Source: Spirogloea muscicola (lineage: Eukaryota > Streptophyta > Zygnematophyceae > Spirogloeales > Spirogloeaceae). Taken from it: a stretch of DNA of 41,295 bases. The number at the start of each line of letters is the position of its first letter. Position 1 is the first letter of the stretch. The position numbers and the translations under genes were made by a program. Positions 12,641-23,629 of this stretch are shown piece by piece. The notes under the pieces were generated by a model. That model was not told the DNA's origin and made no database searches. It saw only the letters and a list, made by a program, of their open reading frames with translations. The stretch lies in NCBI GenBank assembly GCA_009602725.1, contig WELB01000159.1:1-41295 (forward strand), read 5' to 3'.

Positions 12641-13104
12641 TTTGTCTCCCTTTTCGCTTCTGCGGTGCGTACCCCCCGCCGGCGGGGGGAGGCGCGGGGG
12701 GGGGCGGTACTTTCGGGGGAGGAGGGAGGGAAGGGAGGGGGGTGGACCCCACTTGAAGCTCGCCGCCACCCCGGCCAGCTGGCGCCGCGTCGCGACATTG
12801 CGCTCGCGTATCGACACGTGGCGATTCCGGAGAGGAGAGGCCTGCCCCTCACACCCCGGGCGGGCCCCACCGGTGCCCCCCACGGCCGGCTCTGACGCCC
12901 GCCAGCTTTCGTTCCTCCAGCAAGAGCCGCTGCGAATGCGGGCAGGCGTTTCTCAGACCTCAGCACTGCACAAAATATCGGGCGCCTGCGCCTGGCCCCC
13001 ACCCGCCGGCCTCGCTGCCGCCTCTGACATGCACCCGCCAGCACCAGCTGCGCTCTCCCCTTCCCCCGCAGCACGCGCTCTGCCGCCCCTGCTGGCTTTC
13101 CGAG

Positions 13105-13290
13105 CGAAAGCACTCTTCCAGTAGAGGGCGATGGCTGTGATTAGCCTGCCCAGAAAGACTGTTAAACAACTGATTACCAGTTGTTTACCTTGTTTCGGAC
13201 TGGCTCTTCAGCTGGGCTGGTCTCTCCAGCCACTGCCCTCTCCTGGAAGAGCTCACTTTCTTCTGCTGGCCTTCTCAGGCCCTCCACCAC
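13105..13290. repeat. Stem-loop repeat cluster
   Basis: A minus-oriented copy lies near 13120-13155 (GAGGGCGATGGCTGTGATTA) and a plus-oriented copy near 13213-13250. Bases 13290-14160 contain no gene or further repeat that I can define. Confidence 0.65.
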
Positions 13291-14164
13291 TCGATACACG
13301 CTCCATCCCTCTGCTGCTCTGCCCGTCATCGCTGCGATTGAGGATGCGCGCTCCCGCCACGACCTCTCGTTACCCCCCCCCCACTGCCCCTGCACGTGCT
13401 CCTTAAGCCTCACACCTTCGGCAGGTGCCAGACTTGCTGAGCAGGCGTCGACACAAGTGCATGCGTTACTCCCGGACGCTGCAGCGCTGGGCCTTGAGGG
13501 CACGCCAGTGAGCACACGATACTCCAGAAGGCGAGCAGCTGCTCTGAAACTCTTCTGTTATCGGTGGACCACTCTTTGTATCGTGTGCCTTGCTAATGAT
13601 TACCTTTTCTCTTGCTCCATCTAGACTCGACGCATCGCACACTCTTTTGTGCTCAACATTGACTGCCTCTGACCCCTTCCTTAAAGTGAGCACCTTCTGA
13701 TGCATCCACCAGCATGATTGGTGAGCAGTCATACAATATAGTCTTGCTCAGATAAGTTTGTATAGATGAAGCACTTCTAAAGTTGGTGATGCATGCAGCA
13801 GCTTCTTTGACATGCTGAGTAGCATCTTTCAGATCACGTGCTCAAAAGAACACTGCATCTAGATACACACATATGTATGATCAGTCTAGCATCGATGTTG
13901 GTTTTTGATGGGCGCGTGTGCTGCCCTCCTTTAAGGGTGCCCGACATGTGTAGCTACCGGAGGGGTACTGTGACCAACTTGCCAGCAGCCAGACCTCCTC
14001 AAGCAAGCGTTTATTGAGTGTCTATTCTGACCGGCAACTCTGGCTCTCACCTCTTGTTGTGCAGTGATATCCGCCTGGCTCGCAGTCACTCCTCTCGCGA
14101 GAGGGATGGAGGCCCAGCCCATCGGGGCACTGTTCGCTTCTCCTTGCACAACACGCCCTCGGTG

Positions 14165-14400
14165 CCTTACTTCTCTTTAAGAGAAGTGGCTCTCCCAATG
14201 GGGACAAAGCCTGTGAGAAGCCAGCCCGAAAAGAATTGACAAGGTTCAAAGGGGCCAAAATACGAAGGGGCCAAAAGCGCTAGCTCTTCGAGAGGGATCC
14301 TGCACGGCCTTCTTTTTTGGGCTGGCTTGGCCAGCCCCTCTTTTCTATGGGCGCGCTTTCCTCACTTCGAGAGGGATCCTGCACGGCCTTGTGCCTTTGT
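14165..14400. repeat. Stem-loop repeat copies in both orientations
   Basis: A minus-oriented copy at about 14180-14280 carries AAGTGGCTCTCCCAATGGGG, the stem and then AATTGACAAGGTTCAAAGGG. A plus copy has GGGCTGG and CCAGCCC near 14319-14337. The 19-nt GAGAGGGATCCTGCACGGC occurs twice, near 14289 and 14369, flanking the plus copy as a direct repeat. Confidence 0.75.
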
Positions 14401-15035
14401 CGTTGGCCTCGTGTCGTCATGCGAGCGCGATGGGCGGTCATAAACCAGCTCTTCCAACTTAAGGCGACAATGGTTGGTGAAAGACGATGAAGTGTGAGCG
14501 CCCTTCCACGCTCGGGGATGCGTGGCAAGTCGCCAAGAAGCCACGGCAATGTTCGCGGAAGTAGGGTGGAATGAAGCTGCAAAGAATTTGGCGCGACTTA
14601 CTCTGAGGCAGCCTGCGGGCCGCCGCTTCAGGGGGTGCGTCACATGACGGCTGACGACGCCAGGCTCGGTGCGCGACGGCGCGTGAGGCGGTGTGCTTCG
14701 TGACGTGAGCGAGGCTCGGGACGCGCCACGCGCCGTCGCTACGCGACAAGAGGCATGCTGGGCCGCGCGCCGACGGGCGCCTGCTGCGGTTACCTGGCGG
14801 CGGCCGGGCGCACGACGCCCGGCGTCGCGTCGCGACACGGGGCCGGGACCGGGTCGCGACACTCCCTTGGTGGCGGCAAGCGGGGTGGCCAGGGACCACT
14901 GCGCGCCGAGGGCCAGGCTGTCGCGCCGGAGTAGGGGGGCGCGTGGCGGCCAGCGCCCGGGCAGCTGGCCGCTGCCCGCGCCACAAACGTTTCCTGACGG
15001 GCAGGAGGGTGGGAGAGGCCGAAAGGGGGCCGGGG

Positions 15036-15718
15036 NNNNNNNNNNNNNNNNNNNNNNNNNNNNNNNNNNNNNNNNNNNNNNNNNNNNNNNNNNNNNNNNN
15101 NNNNNNNNNNNNNNNNNNNNNNNNNNNNNNNNNNNNNNNNNNNNNNNNNNNNNNNNNNNNNNNNNNNNNNNNNNNNNNNNNNNNNNNNNNNNNNNNNNNN
15201 NNNNNNNNNNNNNNNNNNNNNNNNNNNNNNNNNNNNNNNNNNNNNNNNNNNNNNNNNNNNNNNNNNNNNNNNNNNNNNNNNNNNNNNNNNNNNNNNNNNN
15301 NNNNNNNNNNNNNNNNNNNNNNNNNNNNNNNNNNNNNNNNNNNNNNNNNNNNNNNNNNNNNNNNNNNNNNNNNNNNNNNNNNNNNNNNNNNNNNNNNNNN
15401 NNNNNNNNNNNNNNNNNNNNNNNNNNNNNNNNNNNNNNNNNNNNNNNNNNNNNNNNNNNNNNNNNNNNNNNNNNNNNNNNNNNNNNNNNNNNNNNNNNNN
15501 NNNNNNNNNNNNNNNNNNNNNNNNNNNNNNNNNNNNNNNNNNNNNNNNNNNNNNNNNNNNNNNNNNNNNNNNNNNNNNNNNNNNNNNNNNNNNNNNNNNN
15601 NNNNNNNNNNNNNNNNNNNNNNNNNNNNNNNNNNNNNNNNNNNNNNNNNNNNNNNNNNNNNNNNNNNNNNNNNNNNNNNNNNNNNNNNNNNNNNNNNNNN
15701 NNNNNNNNNNNNNNNNNN
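15036..15718. other. Assembly gap, 683 undetermined bases
   Basis: The bases are N. The gap is flanked by very GC-rich sequence (14640-15035 upstream, GGC triplets downstream), which probably caused the sequencing failure. The 5' part of the gene at 15719-18132 is lost here. Confidence 0.99.
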
Positions 15719-18132
15719 CGGCGGCGGCGGACGAGGCGGCGGTGGCGGCGGCGGCGACGGCGATGGCGGCGGCGCAGCCAGCGACCTGATGGCCACTTTG
15801 GACGCATCGTTCCTGGCCCGGGCTGCCGCTGCCGCCTGCGCTGCCGGCAACGACTCCGCCGCTGCGGCGGCAACGCATGCTGTCCCTGCCACCTTCCAGC
15901 AGCAGCTGCCGCTGGCGCTGCCGGAGGCCGACGGCGCTGCAGCGGCAGCGGCTAGGGAGGAGAGCATGGACTGGCAGCCGACGAGCGGCGGCGAGGAGGG
16001 GGGAAAAGTGGGGACAAGCCAGGCCATGGCCGCCGATGGCGACCTCTACGCCTTGTCTGGCGCACTGCTTGGCGAGCGGGCGCTGCCGCTGGCGGCCTTC
16101 GCTGCCAGAGGCCTGGACGGCGACACCGCCGTGCCTGCGCCTGCGGTGGCAATGAGCCCCGACAGCTCGGGCTCCTTGTACTGGGCGCCGCGAGGCTTGC
16201 TGGACGGCGGCTCCGCGATGCCGCTCGGGCAGTACTTGCAGGAGGCTGCCGCAGCGTCGCCACTGGCCTTCGGTGCCGGCGAGCTCGTGGACATGGGCGG
16301 CTTGGACGACCCTGGCCACAATCACGGCAGCAGCTTTGGGCTCGGCACAGCGGCCGAGCTCGGGGACTTTGCGCTGCTCGGCGGCGGCAGCGTGCGTGCC
16401 GCCGATGTGCTGAGCATGGCTGACCTCGCCAGCTTGGGCCTGGACTTTGGATGCGGCGGGGATGGCGCCAATGGTGGCGGCAGCCTGGGCGCTGGCTTTG
16501 GCTGCAGCATTCAAGCGCTGGCATCGGAGTCGGCGCTGGCAGACGACTCCATGCCATCCATGGCGCACCTGTGGCGGAGCGCCTCCATGCCCGCGACCTT
16601 GCTTGGCGGCAACAGCAGCGAATATCACGACCCTGCTGGCAAGCTCCTCCTGGCAGGCCTGCGCACAGCCGGCGGTGGCAGCGAGGGCCTGAGCGGCGAC
16701 CTCAATGGCGAACTCGCCAGCCAAATGTTCAGCCAGATGGCGATTGCTGCCAGCGGCGGCGCTGGTCAGGGCGAAGCCGCTGCTGCCGCTGTCGTCGCTG
16801 CTGCCGCCACCGCGGCGGCGGATCCCCTGCGCATGCTGGAGCTGGGCGGCAGCTATGCTGCACGCGACGCGATGGACGACCAATTGGGAAGCAGCGCTGC
16901 GGCGGTCGTCACGGCAGCTGCCAAGCTGCAGGCGCAGCTCGGGTTTGCGCCGGGCACCCCAGAGCAGCAGCTACACCAAGCCATGGGCGGCGGCGGCGGC
17001 GGCGGCCCGCTGATGCGCCCTGCGCAGCTGCTTATTCCGGACAACACTGAGCCGGCAGCGCTCCCCTTGGCACCAGGTGCGGTGGCTGCCTCCCCCGCCT
17101 CCCTCCTCTCGGCCCTCCTTCCCTCCCTCCTCCCTTGCCCTCGACTACCAGCATTGGGCATGCTTGATCTGAGCGCTGGCCAGGCCAATCCAACTGACTG
17201 CGCCGCTCGCGCCCTCGAAGCAGGCCTGCTGCAACGTGCGTCGAGCTGCACGGCGCTGGACCGGGCGCTGGATATTCTCGGCGGAGCATCGCCGTCGATG
17301 GCCAGTGGCAGCCACTGCGACCTTCGCTTCTTCTCACCGCACCCGGCCGAGGCCCGCCTGGGTCCTGACTCTGCCGACGTCCGGTTCTACTCGCCGCAGG
17401 CCGACTCGTCGCGCAAGCGTCGAGCCGAGAAGCAGTGGCCTGCTGGTAGCGAAGCCCCTGGTGGCACTAGCGCGTTGCCACCGCCCGGCGCTCGGTCGCC
17501 CGCGCACCTGCGCACCATGTCGTCCGCAGACCGGGCCATGGTGCTGGCCGATGCCCTTGTGCTGCCGAGCAGTGGGCGGCTGCCCAGCCTCCCCCCTCCG
17601 GCGCCCGTCTGGCGGTCCCCCGGCGCGCCAACGACAGGCACTGCAGATGGCGTGGTGCCCTCGCCTGCTGTCAGTGCTGGCGGCATGTCGCCTCAATCTT
17701 CCCCGCCGTTACAGCCTGGGAGCAAGCCGGCAGGAGTTTCGGCACCATCCCCTCGCCGTAGTCGCAACAGGTCAGCGCAGCGCTCACCGCACTGTCTAAT
17801 TTGGTCATCCACCCCGTTGGTTGATTACCAAAAAGTGTCTCGTCCTCTTATCATGTGTTGCTGTAGCTCGTCAAGCATGCACATTAGCTCAGATATGAGG
17901 AGATGCAGCCTAGCAGTTTGGTGTCAAGGAGTGTGTGTAGTGGTGCACAGTCTGACCCCGTCCCCTTTCCTCTGCTTCCGCTTGCCTTTGCAGCCGCTCG
18001 CGCTCCACCTCGCAGCAGCGCACCGGCTATGTGAAGCTCTTACCGAAGCCACCCGAGCCAGCGGCTGCTGCCGCTGCTGCCGTCGCTACCCGCACGGGGT
18101 TATGTGGCAGCCCTGATAGCCCTGCATCATGA
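15719..18132 (+). CDS. Unrecognised Ala/Gly-rich protein, partial (N-terminus in gap)
   Basis: I do not recognise the family. One frame leaves the gap and stays open for about 683 codons to a donor at 17770. An intron at 17771-17993 then joins exactly in phase to a final exon 17994-18132, which ends in TGA and adds about 45 residues. The visible part is about 729 aa. It is rich in Ala and Gly with alternating short hydrophobic segments, a Gly run near 16987, the paired motifs DLRFFSPHP and DVRFYSPQAD near 17320-17405, and a basic patch SSRKRRAEKQ near 17407-17436. A second basic patch SRNSRSRS spans the splice. The basic patches suggest a nuclear protein, perhaps a transcriptional regulator whose DNA-binding domain lies in the gap; that is inference. 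A 75-nt stretch at 17077-17151 looks like an optional intron. The long opposite-strand frame is taken as a shadow of the GC bias. Confidence 0.65.
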
Positions 18133-18764
18133 GACATTATCGCACACCCGGCGACGCACTCTGTGCAGACACTGAAAGCGACTGGCGACACAATGTACTC
18201 TACCACCGCCCCGCTGCAGCACTGTACTGGAGCAGCTACTGGCAGGCCACAGACTCATAAAGAGGGCAGCAGAGTTCTTAGGAATTAGTGGCATATGCAC
18301 ACTCAAGGCATGGCGACAAGATACAGCCTTCACTGCCACTCTGCCTCTAACCCTGCCTAAACCTGGGTCGCACGTTTGCCAAGGTCGATGCTATCACTGC
18401 CTTCAAACACTAGCCTGGCCAGAGCAGGCAAGCAAGGTGGATGCAGACCTTGCACGCGGCAGCCAAGTGCCCCCAGCTGCGAGGGGCCTGAGAATAACCC
18501 TTGCAAATAAGGTCGCATTGGTGCGACAGGTTGTTGCCCGTGTTGATACAATCTCAGCATCTGCTACTGCAATGCTCAGTATTGATGATCAGCTCCTTGA
18601 CAATTTGCCGCTCCGTGACAAAGTACCCATGCAAGTCCATGTGATAAAGGCTTGTGTCAAACGGCTGTAGTTCTAGCGGCATAGGCTGTTGATTCATATT
18701 TGCAAAGACGTTGCAATCATTGTGTACAATAAACACGGGTTCATAGGAGGTAAGCCAAATTGGT

Positions 18765-18769
18765 TGTAA
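18765..18769 (+). terminator. Candidate poly(A) signal TGTAA of the upstream plus-strand gene
   Basis: TGTAA lies about 635 bp after the stop at 18132. Just downstream, the opposite-strand signal of the convergent gene is at 18802-18806. Confidence 0.4.
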
Positions 18770-18801
18770 CAAAAAAGTGCCCTCCCAACATGTGCTACAG
18801 C

Positions 18802-18806
18802 TTACA
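18802..18806 (-). terminator. Poly(A) signal TGTAA of the acyl-activating enzyme gene
   Basis: TGTAA on the minus strand lies 74 bp after the stop codon at 18880-18882, a usual distance for green-algal messages. Confidence 0.6.
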
Positions 18807-18879
18807 AGTATGCATGTTTGCATGCTGTCTCCTGCGCCTGCATCCAGCCCAAGTGGCAGGCAGCCGGACCGCTAGGCAG

Positions 18880-21800
18880 TCACAGCCTGCTCTGGGTTGG
18901 CAATTTGCCAAGGTGCCTGACTGGGTCTCTCAGAATAAATTTTTGTATCTTGCCTGTGGAAGTCTTCGGCAGCTCTCCAAACATGACTGACTTGGGAACC
19001 TTGTAATGAGCCATGTGGGCACGGCAAAAGTTAATCAGCTCCGTAGCTAAAGCCTCTTGAAAAACGGCAGGAGACATTGGGCTCCTACTTTCGGCATTAT
19101 GGCAGTCTTTGAGGGCGATAAATGCGCAGGGGGTCTCGCCCCAGATGTCATCTGGCCTGGCGACAACGGCAACCTCCAGGACTGCAGGGTGCTTATACAA
19201 CACGCTCTCCACCTGAAAGAGCATGGGATGCTGATTAAAGTGGCAAAGCTTGAGTTATTGCGCGCTATCCTTGCCAGTGACTGGCTTGAGTTCAATGGCA
19301 GCCTGCATCATGAGATCATCAGTCTGCTGAATGGAGTAGGTCTTGTGGACAACCTCCAAGCTGCTGATGTTCTCCCCTCCTGAGATTATGATGTCTTTGC
19401 TCCTGTCCATAATCTCCACGTAACCGTCGGGGTGCATGACAGCCAGGTCACCAGAGTGTAACCACCCTCCCTGGCAGTCATCAATGCAGTACGGAAATGA
19501 GATATAGCATTCAATCACTATCATAATCACCTCGCCTGAGCAGGATTGCTAGCTGACAGATTTTGACAATTTTGTTAATGGTTGAGCTTCGAAAGTTACA
19601 AAAACCATTAATTTAATTTTCGCCGCTGCAGCAGACCTATCTCAACCGGGCCAGGCTGCTAACAACAAGTGTGGCATCACTAGAGTCAGCAGTGCAGTGA
19701 CTGATAGTAAGTTAGTCAATGTGGTCATGGGCTTCAACCTTCATGGCCTCCCTAGTAGCACTCTCGTTCTTGAGGTAGCCCTTCATGGTCACGTTGCCCC
19801 GCAGCATTATTTCCCCAATAGACTCACCATCGGCTGGCACGGGCTGCATAGTCTCTGCATCCATCACCTCCATACGAAACTGGCCAAGATGGCACACGCC
19901 CTGCAGCATGAACGAGGTCAAAGATACAGCAGACAGATCAGCAGACCGCCCTCGAATCGAGTTCTTGGATGAATAAGCCAACTGTCATCTCCGTCTAAAG
20001 TGCTTGCAAGTTGGTACTCTTGACTTAGATAGCTGAATCAGGACAAGCTTAAATGTCCAGGGGAAGACCAGATGTGTCCCACATTGAGGAAAGGAGGCAC
20101 TCGAAGATGATGCCGCAACTAAGATGCCTCAAGGAAAGAGCATGGAAGCCATTAGCCAAGGACCTGGCGAGCCTTGAGTCTTCCTCGCTCCCCTGCAGGG
20201 AGGGGGTCCCACTCATCTTTCCAGACGCACATGACGCAAGGCCCGTATGTCTCTGTCAAGCCATACGCGTGCAGAATATGGAATCCTATCTCTTCAACTC
20301 TGCGGATGACTTCCGAGGGAGGAGCTGCCCCCGCTGTCATGACCTCCACTGCACCGTGCATCCGCCCCCGATCCACAACCCTCGCATTTGCGAGCATGTT
20401 GAGCACAACTGCCGAACAAAAAGGATGCGGACAAGGTTACTGGCGCGTGAGGGCGAGCAGTCGTGGCTCCTGCAGCTGACCTGACGAGCTTTCAGCTGCG
20501 CTTGCCGATCAGGCGGCAAGGCATCCCACTCTGGCTTCCAGACGCAGACGCTGGCCGGCCCCAAAGTTTCCGTCAGGCCATACGCATGCGTGACGCAGAA
20601 GTCGGCAGCTTCCATCCTGGTGAGTATGGCGGGTGACGGAGGAGCCCCCCCAATGAGGACATCCACTTGCTTGCACAGTTTGCCAGAGCCCGAAAGGGCG
20701 CTGGCCAGCATGTTGAGCACAACTGTTCACAAGCCACCACTACTCTGTATCACCACCCGCCACCCCATCCTGCTGTTTGTTGCTTACTCTCAATTGCCTG
20801 GTCTCTCCAGACTGACTATATGTACTCTACACGGTCACTCCAGATGTGTCGCAAATGAAGCTGATGCTCAACGGCTGTACTACAAGATGAGAAGCCTTCT
20901 CATCTGAGTCCTGTAATATAGCTTTTCAAGTTCTTGCACAAGGACGCCAGGTTACCAACTTCAAAGAAGCATCATACTTGGGGTGAATGCAATGAAAGCA
21001 TCGAAATATCATACCTACCTGGAGCTCCGCAGAAGTGCGTAACTCTGTGCTGTGCAATGGCTGCAAGACGTACAGAACGGACACGTGGGAGTGCTTTGTC
21101 AGATGTGATGAGGTGCAATGCTACGGTCTCTGTGAAAGTCACCGCCTGTGGCAACTTACAGGCCACGGGCCACTGCTAGCTTGACAAAATGCTGCCTCTT
21201 CCAAGACCCAACTTGTACACAATGCTCAGGCACATGTCAGCTAAGACCCATATGGCAAAATATGACCAACAACAATGGAGGCCCTTTACCTGCGTATACG
21301 TTTTCGGCAGTGACATTGCGGAGGCAGATGTTGGTGCCAGCCAGCGCCGCGAGGGTCCATGGGAAGCACCATCCATTGCAGTGGAACATGGGCAGCGTCC
21401 ACAAGTACACAGCGCCAACCCTCATCTCCCAGCTGAGGGCGTTGGCCAGAGCGTTCAGGTAAGCCCCCCGGTGGTGGTACACAACGCCCTTTGGGGTTGA
21501 CGTTGTACCTGACGTGTAATTCAAAGCAATTGCCTGCCACTCGTCATCCGGGAGTTTCCAGGCATACTCCTGATCCCCTTCTTCAAGGAAGGCCTCATAC
21601 TCCGTGTGTGATGCGCTTAACTGGTCGTCCTCTTGACAACCACCGGCGACATCCTTGTCCTGGATGACCACAATCGGAGGCCATCGTTGGCAGTCCTGTT
21701 TTGTCAGTCATAGGCAGGACCCTGTCAGCAAGCCACTTACCCAGCGCATTCACCCTACTGGTCCATGTGCATGCCAAGATTGTATAAGAACCTCCTCTCT

Positions 21801-22952
21801 TTTTCTGGGCTAGAGGATGCGTGCAGAATTGCATAATGCTTGAAGACTTCTTAAGCCTCAGACAATCCCCAGCAGCACGTTGCCAGGCTTAGACAGGACT
21901 ACTCAGTCAGCAAGATGTGCAGGCTCATACATAAAGACGCCCAAAGCATAGAGGTGATAGCGATTGGTAAGTGGTTCGACAAGCACGTGTCAACTAATGT
22001 ATCAAAGTATGCATTGCTGGCGAGCATTTCTGCCACCCTGGGCCGTCATCAACCTTGGAGAGCAATTGCAGCGCATCCGCGACGAGCTTGAGGAAGCAGG
22101 AGTCTACAAATATCAGCTTCGCTTCTCCGTGGTCCAGGATGTGGGCAATGGTGGGAGAGTCAAGACGGAGGTTGATGGCGTTAAGCACCGCCCCCGCCAT
22201 TGGCACTCCAAAGTGCGCCTCGTACAGAGCTGGGATGTTAGGAGCAATTAAAGCCACCTGTCACTTGCGGCAACTCTGTCAGATATGCATCTCTTGTGCT
22301 GAATATGAGCAACTTCAAGCAGGCAAGTGGGAAGGGCCAGCAAGCAGACACAATCTATCAACAAGCCTGGCTACCTAAATGAGCGAGCAACTGGCTGCGC
22401 CGCCCCATCGAGTGCTGGGTGCGGAAGGCAGCGCAGGCTCGACGTCACATGCAGTAAGCGCGTCCTTCCCTTCTACATCTGCTGCTGCCTGAACTCCTCA
22501 AACCGTCTGCTCCGCTGGGTGCTCGAGACGCGTTGTCCTCAAAGTGGGGCCAGTGCAGACCCCGAGCAGCAGCAACTGAGCTTGCTGATGCACACTGGCG
22601 GACCAGCTTCGATACCCTTAGTGCGAGCGCCTGGGCATGGTGGGGAACAAGAGAGGACCCGACAAGGGCAGCAAGGCGGCTAGGAGGTCACCGTGTGCCC
22701 GTCGCCGACGCCGCGGCGGCGCAGCGCGGAGGCCATGCGGCGGGCGCGCGCGAGCTCGTCGGCCCAGGTGAGGACGCGCGAGCCGTGGACGACTGCCGGC
22801 CGCGTCGGGAAGACGCGCGCCGCTCGCTCCAGGAAGGCCAGCGGCGACAGCGCGACGTGGTTGGCGGCCGACCTCGCCAGCCCGGCCTCGTACATGCCGC
22901 CGCCCGCCGCCGCTGCCTCTGCCGTCGCCTGAGGCTGACGAGCTTCCGCCAT
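18880..22952 (-). CDS. Peroxisomal AMP-forming acyl-activating enzyme (AAE7-like), with duplicated exon 5
   Basis: This is a member of the ANL/AMP-binding superfamily that activates a carboxylic acid with ATP and CoA. Closest by motif to plant AAE7/ACN1, a peroxisomal acetate-type acyl-CoA synthetase. Exons in transcript order: 22952-22692, 22257-22054, 21695-21290, 21060-21019, then either 20722-20481 (5a) or 20408-20164 (5b), then 19900-19739, 19470-19354 and 19212-18880. All borders are GT..AG and phases agree, giving 588 aa (5a) or 589 aa (5b). Motifs: P-loop [10 protein letters not shown] (216-225), [17 protein letters not shown] in exon 5, [25 protein letters not shown], and the C-terminal [11 protein letters not shown] with the catalytic Lys. 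The last three residues are SRL, a type 1 peroxisomal signal, as in AAE7. The start is the Met at 22952; a downstream Met at 22895 is possible. True substrate is not known from sequence. Confidence 0.93.
20164..20408 (-). other. Alternative exon 5b of the acyl-activating enzyme
   Basis: This 245-nt exon has the same start and end phases as 5a and lies 72 nt downstream of it. It encodes [15 protein letters not shown], then [29 protein letters not shown] and DEWDPLPA, ending LKARQ before a GTCCTT donor. About half of the aligned residues match 5a by eye. TAGAAPP and TETYGP are the plant-like forms. It is intact with no stop. Confidence 0.9.
20481..20722 (-). other. Alternative exon 5a of the acyl-activating enzyme
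   Basis: This 242-nt exon completes a codon with its first two bases and ends on a full codon (LKARQ then GT). It encodes [14 protein letters not shown], then [28 protein letters not shown] and PEWDALPP. Acceptor is GTGAACAG and donor GTCAGC. Compared with 5b it has IGGAPP for TAGAAPP and Leu for Tyr after TET. It is intact with no stop. Confidence 0.9.
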
Positions 22953-23039
22953 CGCTGCGCAGGCGGCGGCGAGCTGCAGGCGGGCCTGGCAACGTCGAGC
23001 TGAGGGACCGCGTGTGCGCGCGCCACGGCTGCTGTTTGT

Positions 23040-23470
23040 CAGGAGGCGGCAATAGAAGCCACCCAAGTGCACACATCAGGGAATGTAAATTGCGTCTAGC
23101 CACACTGAAGGAATGGGGTGTGTATTGAGTGCTGGTGGGCCTGAGGGGCCCAGTACAAAGGCAAGCACATTGACATAGATACACCAGCTGCTACTAAGCT
23201 AGACCCGCTCAGAAACCACGAGCCATATATCAGTGTGCTGGGAGCGCACTAGGCTCCCTGTCAACCGACTTGCGGCGCGGTGCTCCAGCACCCCAGATCA
23301 GACCGGCAGACACGTTTGTGCTCACTTGTGGATACCAGAGTCCCACTTGAGTTGTATCTATCATATTGTTACCTTAGCCCGTCTTAGATTCTTTGTTCTC
23401 GTGCCAAAGAGCGGACTGGCTTGCTTTGACCTCCCTCTCAATTCATGCACGCCGCGCGCATCTACCATAT
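23040..23470 (+). repeat. LINE 3'-tail remnants
   Basis: Stretches match the LINE 3' flank: GCTCACTTGTGGATACCAG near 23318, TTACCTTAGCCC near 23370 and TCAATTCATGCACGCCGCGC near 23440. No protein-coding part remains. 22953-23040 is the likely 5' leader of the minus-strand gene. Confidence 0.6.
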
Positions 23471-23629
23471 GCAGAGCCGCAGGCACGCAGTCAGGGCCGA
23501 TTCAGTATACCCGTGTCAGCTACTTGGGAAACAGATGAGCTGGGGGGAGCAGAGGAACCCCGCTGTGCAAGCAAGAGGCTGCTGCAAGGGCGCGACCGGC
23601 ATAGTGTTGCATATCAAGCAATTGGGACC

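Noticed and set aside
14362-16883. Long minus-strand frames opposite the Ala/Gly-rich gene
   Set aside because: They run through undetermined bases and mirror the GC-biased plus frame. Only the plus frame has a phase-matched intron and a natural end.
18554-18823. Minus-strand 89-codon frame downstream of the acyl-activating enzyme
   Set aside because: It lies in the convergent 3' untranslated region and shows no similarity or splice link.
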